A DNA stretch of 64,000 nucleotides from Limnobacter sp. SAORIC-580. GTDB lineage: Bacteria > Pseudomonadota > Gammaproteobacteria > Burkholderiales > Burkholderiaceae_B. Under the pieces are notes generated by a model. The model was not told the origin of the DNA, ran no database searches, and worked only from the letters and a program-made list of their open reading frames with translations. Shown here in pieces: positions 52,714 to 60,762 of this stretch (position 1 is the stretch's first letter; the number at the start of each line of letters is the position of its first letter). The stretch spans positions 1,674,001 to 1,738,000 of the forward strand of contig NZ_CP053084.1 of assembly GCF_013004065.1 (NCBI RefSeq), written 5' to 3'. The position numbers were made by a program, and so were the translations under genes.

Positions 52714-54066
52714 TTAATTCCCTGCAACGGTCATGGATTCGATCAAAATACTGCCCACATGTTTACTGCCGCGCCAATACGCATCGTCGCCCACGGCCAC
52801 AATATTGGCCAGCATGTCTTTCAAGTTACCTGCGATTGTAATTTCCTCAACCGGGTGAACAATGATGCCGTTTTCCACCCAATAGCCAAAGGCACCACGC
52901 GAATAATCGCCAGTCACACCATTCACACCCTGCCCCATCATCTCGGTAACCAACAAGCCCGTACCCATGGTTTTGAGCAGTGCGTCAAGGCCGCCCGAGA
53001 CTGTTTTGGTCGAGCTGAGAATAAGGTTGTGCGTGCCACCCGCGTTGCCGGTGGTTTCCATGCCCAATTTTCGAGCCGAGTAACTTGAAAGAAAGTAGCC
53101 GTTGCAAACGCCCTTTTTCACCACTGTACGGGCCTTTACCTTTACTCCTTCTTCATCGAAAGGTGAACTGCCGTGCGCACCTTCAATGAACGGGTCTTCC
53201 TTGATGGTGATGTGCGGGGCCCAAACGAGTTTGCCCAATGAATTCAACAAGAAACTGGTTTTGCGATAAAGGGAGGAGCCCGACACCGCACCCACATAAT
53301 GGCTTACCAAACTTGCCGCGATGGGAGCTTCAAAAATTACAGGGCAATTGCGGGTGGTAATTGGTTTAGAACCCAAGCGGGCCAAGGCTCGTTGTGCAGC
53401 ATAGGCGCCAATTTTTGCGGGCTTGGCCAGGTCTTTGGCCTTGCGTTCCGAGGAATACCAGAAATCGCGCTGCATTGGGCTGTCTTTCGACTTCTTGGCT
53501 TGCGCAATCGGCGAAACAGACAATGAGTGACGCGAATATGGATAGCCACCTTTGAAGCCCTTGCTGTTGGCTGCATAAAAATGCCCAGATTCGGTGGACA
53601 CATTGGCACCGTCAGAATTTCGAATCTGCTTGCTGACATCAAACGCCGCCTGTTCCATGGCCAGGGCTTTCTCGACTGCTTTGGCAGTGCTTAAATTCCA
53701 CGGATGATACAAATCAAGATCACGGTGCCGTCTTGAGATGTTTTCCTCATCGGGCAGACCTGCGAATTTATCCGCAGCGGTGTACTTCGCAATGTCCAGC
53801 GCTGCTCGAATCGCAGAATCAATTGCTTCCAGCGAGAAATCAGACGAAGAGGCATTGCCCCTTTTCTTGCCTTTAAACACGCTGACGCCAAAGCTTTTGT
53901 CACGTGTGTGTTCAATGGTTTCGATTTCACCCATGCGCACGCTGACCGACTGGCCCACCGCTTCGCTGATATCGACCGCGCAATCGGTCGCACCCAGTGA
54001 TTTGGCTTTTTTCAATGCGTATTCGGTTAATTCCTGAAATGTCTCGGATTTAAAGCTAAAGCCCAT
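52714..54066 (-). CDS. pmbA: Metalloprotease subunit PmbA (TldE)
   Basis: TldE/PmbA subunit of the TldD-TldE zinc protease, which trims peptides such as microcin precursors and degrades unfolded peptides. The 450 residues match the family. RDKSFGVSVFKGKKRGNASSSDFS lies near residue 60, and GTHNLILSSTKTV plus GVTGDYSRGAFGYWVENG are conserved C-terminal segments. TldE lacks the metal site, which is carried by TldD outside this window. Divergent from yjgA, the usual neighbour. Confidence 0.94.
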   Translation of the reverse strand: MGFSFKSETFQELTEYALKKAKSLGATDCAVDISEAVGQSVSVRMGEIETIEHTRDKSFGVSVFKGKKRGNASSSDFSLEAIDSAIRAALDIAKYTAADKFAGLPDEENISRRHRDLDLYHPWNLSTAKAVEKALAMEQAAFDVSKQIRNSDGANVSTESGHFYAANSKGFKGGYPYSRHSLSVSPIAQAKKSKDSPMQRDFWYSSERKAKDLAKPAKIGAYAAQRALARLGSKPITTRNCPVIFEAPIAASLVSHYVGAVSGSSLYRKTSFLLNSLGKLVWAPHITIKEDPFIEGAHGSSPFDEEGVKVKARTVVKKGVCNGYFLSSYSARKLGMETTGNAGGTHNLILSSTKTVSGGLDALLKTMGTGLLVTEMMGQGVNGVTGDYSRGAFGYWVENGIIVHPVEEITIAGNLKDMLANIVAVGDDAYWRGSKHVGSILIESMTVAGN

Positions 54067-54093
54067 ATTGCCCTGCGAAAAGTGCTGCCAAAA

Positions 54094-54660
54094 ATGGCTA
54101 ATATACAGCCCATGGAACCAGAAAACGACAAACAGGGCGAGTTTGAAGAATATGATCGCCCCAGCAAGTCCTCAGTGAAGCGAGACATGCTGGCCCTGCA
54201 AGATTTGGGCAAAACCTTGTGCGAAATGCCCTATGACAAAGTCAAGCGGGCACCGATTGGTGAGCGCCTGCTTATCGAGATCGCAGAATTTCACAAGTGC
54301 AAATCATTTGGCGCTAAAAAGCGGCAAATGCAGTTTATTGGCAAACTGATGCGTGACGAAGAGCACGAGGAAGTGCAAGCCTGGGTGAATGGCGAGACCG
54401 TTGAGCAAAAACTGAAGGTGCTCCACCTGCATGCGGCAGAACAGTGGCGCGACCGCCTGATTGAAGAGCCTGGCCTGTTGGCTACGTTCATTGAAAGCTA
54501 CCCCGCCGCGGCGCGGGAAAACCTGAACCCGATCATCAGGCAGGCAGTGCAGGAACGTGTCGCCAAAAAAGCTCCCCGAAATTTTCGACAGTTGTTTCAG
54601 ATCATTTACCGTTTGATCGAAGAGAAAGCCGAGCAAGATGCGGACGGAGGCGAATCATGA
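54094..54660 (+). CDS. Ribosome-associated protein YjgA/DarP (DUF615)
   Basis: DUF615 protein; the E. coli relative binds late 50S assembly intermediates. About 188 residues, with SSVKRDMLALQDLGKTLCEM at the start of the conserved part, RQMQFIGKLMRDE in the middle and KAPRNFRQLFQIIYRLIEE at the end. Possible starts are ATG 54094, ATG 54112 and GTG 54082; none has a clear Shine-Dalgarno site. It overlaps the next gene by four bases. Confidence 0.88.
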   Translation: MANIQPMEPENDKQGEFEEYDRPSKSSVKRDMLALQDLGKTLCEMPYDKVKRAPIGERLLIEIAEFHKCKSFGAKKRQMQFIGKLMRDEEHEEVQAWVNGETVEQKLKVLHLHAAEQWRDRLIEEPGLLATFIESYPAAARENLNPIIRQAVQERVAKKAPRNFRQLFQIIYRLIEEKAEQDADGGES

Positions 54661-55262
54661 GTTTTGATGCCGTAAAAATTGGCTTGGTGTCAGTGAGCGA
54701 TCGTGCCTCAGCTGGTGTTTACCAGGATCAAGGCATTCCGAGCCTTAAAGCCTGGCTTCAAAACGCGTTGCTGAACCCGATTGAGTTTGTTGAGGTGCTG
54801 ATTCCAGATGAACAGGCCGAGATTGAAAACGCCTTGAAGAAACTGGCCGATGAACACAAGTGCAATTTGATTTGCACCACGGGTGGCACCGGCCCCGCCA
54901 AGCGTGATGTAACACCTGAAGCGACCTTGGCTGTGGCTCACAAGGAGATGCCGGGTTTTGGCGAGCAAATGCGGCAAATCAGCCTGCATTTTGTACCAAC
55001 CGCGATATTGTCTCGCCAGGTGGCTGTAATTCGTGGTGAAAGCCTGATTTTGAATTTACCTGGCCAACCCAAAGCCATCGCAGAAACCCTGGAAGGTTTG
55101 AAAGACACGGAAGGCAATAGCCTTGTGAAAGGTATCTTTGCCGCCGTGCCTTATTGCATCGATTTGATTGGCGGCCCGTATATGGAAACCAATGAAGCCG
55201 TGATCAAGGCGTTTCGTCCAAAATCCGCCTTGCGAAAGCCCACTGAAGGAAGTGTATCGTGA
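54657..55262 (+). CDS. mog: Molybdopterin adenylyltransferase
   Basis: Adenylylates molybdopterin before molybdate insertion in molybdenum cofactor synthesis. The 201-residue protein has the SVSDRAS start, the signature CTTGGTGPAKRDVTPEA near residue 78, and the later LNLPGQPKAIAETL typical of MogA. It overlaps yjgA upstream and the esterase downstream by four bases each, so the three are translationally coupled; no other molybdenum gene is in the window. Confidence 0.93.
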   Translation: MSFDAVKIGLVSVSDRASAGVYQDQGIPSLKAWLQNALLNPIEFVEVLIPDEQAEIENALKKLADEHKCNLICTTGGTGPAKRDVTPEATLAVAHKEMPGFGEQMRQISLHFVPTAILSRQVAVIRGESLILNLPGQPKAIAETLEGLKDTEGNSLVKGIFAAVPYCIDLIGGPYMETNEAVIKAFRPKSALRKPTEGSVS

Positions 55263-55930
55263 GCATGAACTCAAAGATTGAATGCGTTGTTGTTGAAACC
55301 GGCCCACAACCCACGGGCTGTGTGGTTTGGTTGCATGGCTTGGGCGCAGACGGCTACGACTTTGTACCCATTGTCAAAGAGCTTGAGCAAATGGGTTTGC
55401 CCAACACCCGCTTTGTGTTTCCTCATGCGCCTAAAATTCCGGTCAGTATCAATGGCGGTTATGTGATGCGCGCTTGGTATGACATTAAAAATGTTGATTT
55501 GCAACGTCAGGAAGATGAGGGCGGAATACGACAAAGCCAGGCCACCATTGAACAATTGATTGAAGACCAGATTGCATTGGGTTTCAAGCCCGAACAAATT
55601 GTGCTGGCCGGCTTTTCACAAGGTGGTGCAATTACTTACCAGCTTGGTTTGCGTACACGCCACAAACTGGCAGGCTTGATTGCCTTGTCTACTTACCTGC
55701 CTTGCGAAAACACGCTGGATGCTGAATTAAACCCGATCAATCTGGGTATTCCATTGCTGGCGGCTCACGGCGAGCAAGACAACATCGTGCTCATGGAGCG
55801 CGGTGAAAAGGCAGTCAAGTTGCTGCAAAGCAAAGGTGTTGATGTTCAGTGGCACATCTACCCCATGGCCCATTCAGTTTGCGGTGAAGAGGTGGTTGAA
55901 ATTGCCAATTTCTTAAAGCGCGTTCTCTGA
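55259..55930 (+). CDS. Carboxylesterase (phospholipase/carboxylesterase family)
   Basis: Small serine hydrolase, 223 residues, of the carboxylesterase II (EstB/YpfH) family. It has VVWLHGLGADGYDF near the start, the nucleophile elbow LAGFSQGGAITYQ with Ser near 119, the aspartate in AAHGEQDNIV, and the histidine in PMAHSVCGEEV. No signal peptide. The GTG at 55259 lies seven bases after GAAGGAAG and overlaps the mog stop; the ATG two codons later is the alternative. Substrate unknown. Confidence 0.9.
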   Translation: MSMNSKIECVVVETGPQPTGCVVWLHGLGADGYDFVPIVKELEQMGLPNTRFVFPHAPKIPVSINGGYVMRAWYDIKNVDLQRQEDEGGIRQSQATIEQLIEDQIALGFKPEQIVLAGFSQGGAITYQLGLRTRHKLAGLIALSTYLPCENTLDAELNPINLGIPLLAAHGEQDNIVLMERGEKAVKLLQSKGVDVQWHIYPMAHSVCGEEVVEIANFLKRVL

Positions 55931-55937
55931 ATTTTCA

Positions 55938-55969
55938 CTGTATATAAAAACAGCTTTTTGGTTTATACT
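55938..55969 (+). promoter_or_regulatory. LexA (SOS) box and promoter of the DUF3717 gene
   Basis: CTGTATATAAAAACAG at 55938-55953 fits the CTGT-N8-ACAG operator of proteobacterial LexA exactly and agrees with the 20-base E. coli consensus at 15 positions. A -10 box TATACT stands at 55964-55969, so the operator would cover the -35 region, the usual way LexA represses. The downstream gene starts at 56001. LexA control is inferred from sequence. Confidence 0.7.
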
Positions 55970-56000
55970 TGAATTCAGGAATAACCTAGCAGGTGTAATT

Positions 56001-56255
56001 ATGCCAGCGCAAGCGCAACAGCCAATTTCGATTATTGAACTTGAACGTGCCATCAATTATTGGCGCTCAAAATATCCTTCATCCCGGGACACCATGACAC
56101 TGTGCCCCCAAGCCGCTTGTCTGGCCGAGTTGTATGCCCGAATGATCATTTTTCAAATTCACGAAATTTCGATCGCGGAGTTTTCTGCCAAAGCCAGGAA
56201 AGCGTTACGTGAAGCCGAAGAAGCCCACGCGGGTCGGCACAATCAGGCAGCTTGA
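56001..56255 (+). CDS. DUF3717-type small protein, possibly SOS-regulated
   Basis: An 84-residue protein matching the pattern of DUF3717, a family I know mainly from Burkholderiales: ISIIELERAINYWRSKYPS at the start, the conserved CPQAACLAELYARMI in the middle, and an alanine/glutamate-rich basic end. Function unknown; no membrane segment or signal. The two cysteines near residues 35-40 are a conserved-looking feature. It is probably transcribed alone from a promoter with a LexA box. An AGCAGG site precedes the ATG. Confidence 0.85.
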   Translation: MPAQAQQPISIIELERAINYWRSKYPSSRDTMTLCPQAACLAELYARMIIFQIHEISIAEFSAKARKALREAEEAHAGRHNQAA

Positions 56256-56273
56256 ATACAATTAAACTCCAGC

Positions 56274-57605
56274 TTAGTTCGCACGACTTAACAACAAGTG
56301 AGCCGCGCTCCACAACTGGCTTGAAACCGGTGCATTGCATGGCCCTTTCAACTGACTGATTTGCCAGGCTTTGGCGCCCACACGTCGCAATTCCAGTGTG
56401 CCACGCTGTGGGGTGTGTCCTTTAATCTGCAAATGAAAAATACAAATATCGCCTGCCATGCAACGATCAATGTAAGACGGCACACAATGGTGCATTTTTT
56501 TGGCTTCGCTCAGCAAAGCATTCAACGAGTTCAATTCAATAAACTCAATGTTGTCACTCAAATTGCCCATGCCAAGAATCTCTGGCCAAAATACATTCTG
56601 ACGCCCCAAGTCCAAATCAAGCTCGACCAAATGCCAATGTGCCTGCCGGGCCATTAAAGTGTCATAGGTCCAGTTTCTGGAAATAATCACGGGGCGTTTG
56701 GTCGCACTGGCCGCACTGCCAAGCAACCAGTCTGCAATTAAAGGAAACTCCTCCAACTCCAGCTCTCTTCTGTGCTCAAGCTTCAAGTTGCTTTCACGGC
56801 GCTCCAGCGCCAGGCGGGTTCCCCGCAAAATATTCAAGGCCGCCACCGTATTCAAATTCTCGTGATTGCGCCTGAGCCATGTGCTTAGTCCCCCGAAACC
56901 CAGCAAAGCCGCCGTTTGCTTGTCGACCCAGGAAATCGGAATTTTTCTGTCCAAGGCGGCGTGAAAGTTCACCCAGCTCAAGTGACTCAATTGCCCCCAG
57001 TTAATTCGGGCAATGTAGGCGGTTTTTTGACGTGTTAACCACCGCCAGGTTTGTTGGCTCATGCCTTGCGCCAACATGCGGTTTTTGACCATCTGCCAAT
57101 TGGGCAAATTGCGCCACATGCCGCGGTCTTGGGCCAGTAAAGGCGCCAAAGAAATATTCTCGCCAAGCCTTTCCTGAAGCACTGTTTTAAACGCTGCCAC
57201 TTGGCTTAAATCAAGCAAGGTGGTGTATTTGGGCACCACTCGCAGTGCCAGTTTAAGAACATAGCCACCATAACGTCGGCGAATCGCACTGGTCCAGGCC
57301 CGCTGAATGTCGTTCAGGCTGGCTGCTTCAATGGGAAAATCAAGCTGTGTGCCAAGCAAGCTGTCAGGAAGCTGCATGCTTGGTGGGGCTCGCCACACTG
57401 AACGCATCAAATCCGCTTTCAAATTCCAGGCCGCCTCATCCGACAAAACAATACGGCAGGATTCAGCAAGTTTTGCGCGGGCTTTCATGCCCCATTCAAA
57501 ATAAAGTCCGGTTCGAGTGCTCACCAAACGCGCGGGCAGCCGCTGCGACTTAACTCGCGGTATGCTGGAGGCTGTGTTCAATTCAAAATCTAACAAAGGG
57601 CGCAT
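56274..57605 (-). CDS. PcfJ-like protein
   Basis: A basic protein of about 443 residues. The region near residues 365-392, EAKKMHHCVPSYIDRCMAGD followed by CIFHL, matches the conserved core of PcfJ-like proteins, first named in an enterococcal conjugative plasmid; the rest (many Trp, Arg and Leu) is not recognised. No conjugation gene is nearby. The ATG at 57605 overlaps the divergent crotonase start; an internal ATG at 57491 is possible. It converges on the DUF3717 gene with an 18-base gap and no terminator. Confidence 0.7.
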   Translation of the reverse strand: MRPLLDFELNTASSIPRVKSQRLPARLVSTRTGLYFEWGMKARAKLAESCRIVLSDEAAWNLKADLMRSVWRAPPSMQLPDSLLGTQLDFPIEAASLNDIQRAWTSAIRRRYGGYVLKLALRVVPKYTTLLDLSQVAAFKTVLQERLGENISLAPLLAQDRGMWRNLPNWQMVKNRMLAQGMSQQTWRWLTRQKTAYIARINWGQLSHLSWVNFHAALDRKIPISWVDKQTAALLGFGGLSTWLRRNHENLNTVAALNILRGTRLALERRESNLKLEHRRELELEEFPLIADWLLGSAASATKRPVIISRNWTYDTLMARQAHWHLVELDLDLGRQNVFWPEILGMGNLSDNIEFIELNSLNALLSEAKKMHHCVPSYIDRCMAGDICIFHLQIKGHTPQRGTLELRRVGAKAWQISQLKGPCNAPVSSQLWSAAHLLLSRAN

Positions 57606-57606
57606 G

Positions 57607-58407
57607 ATGGACAACAAAGCAGAAGAACCCGTCGACATCAAGATCTTACAGCAAGGCGAGATCTGGAAAATTTCCATCAATCGACCCGAGGCTCGCAACT
57701 GTGTCGATCGTTACACCGCCGACCAGCTTGAAAAAGCATTTCAATCATTTGAAACGGATGCAACAGCTCGCGTTGCCATTTTGACGGGTGAAGGCGGTAA
57801 CTTTTGTGCAGGCGCAGACTTGAAAGCTGTTGCATCGGGTGACCCAAGCCGTGTAAACCGAATGGAACGACATGGTGCGGGCCCCATGGGCATAAGCCGA
57901 ATGGAGTTGAGTAAGCCAGTGATTGCCGCGGTATCTGGCTACTGCGTGGCGGGCGGCCTGGAGTTGGCTGCCTGGTGCGACATGCGTGTTGCAGACAGCA
58001 CTGCAGTATTTGGTGTGTTTTGTCGACGCTTTGGTGTGCCATTGATCGATGGCGGAACAGTGCGTTTGCCACGCCTGATTGGTCAAAGCCGGGCAATGGA
58101 TATGATCTTGACTGGTCGCCCTGTCGACGCTGTGGAAGCCTTTTCATGGGGTTTGGCCAACCGGCTGGAAAAAGAACGCACAGCCCTGGAGGGTGCAATC
58201 GAGCTGGCAGGTCTATTGTGCAAACACCCACAAACCTGTATGCGCAACGACAGACAAAGCGTACTGACCCAGTGGGGATTTGGTGAACGTGAAGCGCTTG
58301 AGGAAGAATTTGAGTTTGGCTTGAATACGCTCACCTCGGGTGAAACTGTCGAAGGCGCAACCGCATTTAAGGAAGGTTCGGGTCGCCATGGCGAGACTGT
58401 GCAGTAA
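57607..58407 (+). CDS. Crotonase-fold protein with atypical active site
   Basis: Enoyl-CoA hydratase/isomerase-fold protein of 266 residues. The oxyanion-hole segments GNFCAGADLKA near 64-74 and GYCVAGGLELAAWCD near 111-125 are intact, including Glu119, which matches the first catalytic glutamate. At the place of the second (20 residues on) stands Cys139 in FGVFCRRFGVPLIDGG. A subfamily with this FCRR motif exists, but its reaction is not settled, so classical hydration should not be assumed. AAAGGG stands six bases before the second of two adjacent ATGs. Confidence 0.85.
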   Translation: MDNKAEEPVDIKILQQGEIWKISINRPEARNCVDRYTADQLEKAFQSFETDATARVAILTGEGGNFCAGADLKAVASGDPSRVNRMERHGAGPMGISRMELSKPVIAAVSGYCVAGGLELAAWCDMRVADSTAVFGVFCRRFGVPLIDGGTVRLPRLIGQSRAMDMILTGRPVDAVEAFSWGLANRLEKERTALEGAIELAGLLCKHPQTCMRNDRQSVLTQWGFGEREALEEEFEFGLNTLTSGETVEGATAFKEGSGRHGETVQ

Positions 58408-58454
58408 TCGCGTATTCAGAGCGGATGGAAGTTAAAACTTTTCATTCAAACGGA

Positions 58455-58994
58455 TTAATTCAAGCCGACGATGACGCCAAACTGTGCAGAATTCGAAACA
58501 CGGCGTGAGTCAGCGGCAGTGGAATAAGAATTGGACTGAACACCAAAAAACCAATTGGCCAAACCACCGCGATTGGCGAGCAAATACAGCCCTTGGCTTT
58601 CGCTGTTCAGTGTTGCGCTGGACAGGCGACCAGGGGTGTAAACAAGACTCAAATTTTCTTGCAGCGAAACTTGCAAGCCACCGTAAATTGCCTTGATTGA
58701 AGATTCAGGCTTTGTTTCAGAGACAATCAAGCCAGCTTTCGATGAACTCAGTCTGGTTTGAACAACTGCGCCCTCGTCTACCACGACACCCCGGAACAAA
58801 TTGACTTTGCCCAACAGGCTTGGTGAAAGCCTTTCTTGATCAGGCAAGTGGAAAGGTGCAATTCCATGTTTTCCCAGTTTGCCGCTCACCTTCAGGGCAA
58901 GTGGCTCAGCGGCATTTATGCCCCCCAGGTAAAAACACCCGGTCGTCAAAGCGAGTGCCATCAAAGCAAGCTGTTTTGAGCCGATACGCGCCAT
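58455..58994 (-). CDS. Small secreted protein of unknown function
   Basis: A 179-residue protein with a clear N-terminal signal (MALALTTGCFYLGGINAAEP; cleavage probably near residue 29). A lipobox is not convincing. The mature part alternates polar and hydrophobic residues (GLQVSLQENLSLVYTPG, GLYLLANRG, FGVIVGLN), suggesting beta-strands, perhaps a periplasmic or outer-membrane-associated protein. Well-placed AAGGGG before the ATG. Divergent from fadL; no recognised family. Confidence 0.75.
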   Translation of the reverse strand: MARIGSKQLALMALALTTGCFYLGGINAAEPLALKVSGKLGKHGIAPFHLPDQERLSPSLLGKVNLFRGVVVDEGAVVQTRLSSSKAGLIVSETKPESSIKAIYGGLQVSLQENLSLVYTPGRLSSATLNSESQGLYLLANRGGLANWFFGVQSNSYSTAADSRRVSNSAQFGVIVGLN

Positions 58995-59271
58995 GACACA
59001 CCCCTTCAGTACAGAATTTTACTTACTTCAATTAACGGTCACCTTGAGTTTTACTGAATTGCAAGATTGGACTAACCCCATTGCGGGTGGGCTGCACGTT
59101 TAGGGCCAGGAATCAAGCCCAAAGCCAGCTTTTAGAGTGACCAATCTACTTCAATACTTGAAAGTAACATTTTTTCGCTTTGGTGATACACTGAAATGAC
59201 TACATAAAAGTCACTACTTCGAGCGACCACCCCTCGCAAGTGCATTGACCACAATACCGGAGACAATACCC
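58995..59271. promoter_or_regulatory. Divergent control region between the secreted protein and fadL
   Basis: In this 277-base gap TACTTCAAT occurs at 59024-59032 and 59147-59155, GGTCAC (59037-59042) faces GTGACC (59137-59142), and TACTT-GA-AAGTA lies at 59155-59166. These are candidate regulator sites; none matches a known consensus that I can name. Promoters could not be fixed. Confidence 0.4.
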
Positions 59272-60762
59272 ATGAATTCTTCTGCCCGAAGAACGGATTC
59301 CTTTTTTCCATTAAACCGTGTGTCCACTGCCCTGTTGTTGAGCGTGGTCTATTGCACTTCCGCCCACGCTGGCGGTACTGCATTTGACGCCACAAGCATC
59401 AGTGCCATGGGAAATGCGTCGGCAGGGCAAGCTGCCGAGGCTGGTGATGCATCGGTTTTGTTCGCCAACCCAGCCGCCCTGACCCGGTTTAAACGCGCTG
59501 AATTGACCCAAGGCGCTGCCGTAGTCACGATTGGTACCGATTACACATCCACACAAAACAACGATGGTGCAGACTCCGGTGCGCCACAGGGCCAAAATGG
59601 TCAGGTGTTCAGTCGCAAAGACGGCTATGACGCTGGCGCGCTTGCACCCAACCTGTTTATTGCGATTCCAATCAACGAAAAACTGGTGATGGGCTTTGGC
59701 GCTTCTGCCTCTCATGGCCTGGTGATTCATTACGATGAAAATTTCCCGGGACGCAATCAAGGCCGCGATATTGACTTCAAAGTGACCCGCCTGAACCTTG
59801 GCTTTGGTTACAAGTTAAGCCCGACTTTGTCTTGGGGTTTGAACGGTTCTTATGAGCGTTACTTTCAGTCCATCAAGTTGAAGCTGAATTACCGCGAGGC
59901 TGTAGAAGCCTTGGCCCCGGGTTCTGCTGCGCTTCTTGAAGGGCCTGCAGGTGCGCTTATTGGAGCCCCACCCATTCCCGGTGAAAGCAACGCGGGTTTG
60001 CGCATGTTTGGCTGGGCATTCAACGCACAGCTGGGTGGCCTGTGGGAGCCCACAAAAAACACACGCGTGGGTATTTCTTATCGACCGAAAACCGAATTCA
60101 CGGGCAACCGTGGCAAGTTCAAGCTTGATGACTCACCCGAGCAAGCCGCGTTTCGCGCGTTCCTGAATAGCGACAGCCTGATCAACAACTTGGCGTTTGG
60201 TGCCTTGGGTGTAAACGGTCCGCAGGCAGCCGGGGATTTGGCACCAGAACAAATCATCAAGCAGGAAATATCGCTGCCCGATGAGCTTCGCCTCTCCGTG
60301 TTTCACCACGCCACACCCAAACTGGATTTGATGGCCACCTACACGCGCCAGGATTTCTCGGTAACAACCTTGAATTTTGTACGTGAAAGCAATGGTCGAA
60401 CGCTGGAAAACATCCCGCAAAATTTTGTAGCAGCAGAGTCGTACAGAGTTGGCTTGAATTACAAGCTGTACAAAAGGCTGACGTTGCGAGCGGGCTATGC
60501 GATTGAAAACAGCGTGATTGACGATGCCACCCGAATCACGATTTTGCCAGACAGTGATCGACAGTATTTTGCTTTTGGTGGTCAGTTCGATTTAAGCCGT
60601 GACACCAGCATTCACTTTGCCTACCAAAAACTGGACACAGATCCCGCGCCTGTTGGTAACAACACCGGTATTACACCCGCCGAAGTACGCGGTGGCGACT
60701 TTCAGGGCAATGTGCAACTGGACACCCACTTCTTCGGGATTGGCTTCACCGAACGGTTTTAA
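59272..60762 (+). CDS. FadL-type outer-membrane transport protein
   Basis: OmpP1/FadL/TodX family beta-barrel that lets hydrophobic compounds such as long-chain fatty acids cross the outer membrane. The 496-residue protein has a signal peptide (cleavage after SAHA near residue 33), the plug-like start SISAMGNASAGQAAEAGDAS and FANPAAL typical of the family, and a C-terminal Phe after alternating strands (FFGIGFTERF). The ATG at 59272 follows GGAGA. Acyl-CoA synthetase (24219) and crotonase genes elsewhere in the window could act on the imported acids. Confidence 0.92.
   Translation: MNSSARRTDSFFPLNRVSTALLLSVVYCTSAHAGGTAFDATSISAMGNASAGQAAEAGDASVLFANPAALTRFKRAELTQGAAVVTIGTDYTSTQNNDGADSGAPQGQNGQVFSRKDGYDAGALAPNLFIAIPINEKLVMGFGASASHGLVIHYDENFPGRNQGRDIDFKVTRLNLGFGYKLSPTLSWGLNGSYERYFQSIKLKLNYREAVEALAPGSAALLEGPAGALIGAPPIPGESNAGLRMFGWAFNAQLGGLWEPTKNTRVGISYRPKTEFTGNRGKFKLDDSPEQAAFRAFLNSDSLINNLAFGALGVNGPQAAGDLAPEQIIKQEISLPDELRLSVFHHATPKLDLMATYTRQDFSVTTLNFVRESNGRTLENIPQNFVAAESYRVGLNYKLYKRLTLRAGYAIENSVIDDATRITILPDSDRQYFAFGGQFDLSRDTSIHFAYQKLDTDPAPVGNNTGITPAEVRGGDFQGNVQLDTHFFGIGFTERF

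Noticed and set aside
59155..59166. Fatty-acid regulator (FadR or PsrA) site before fadL
   Set aside because: TACTT-GA-AAGTA does not match the consensus of either regulator well enough.
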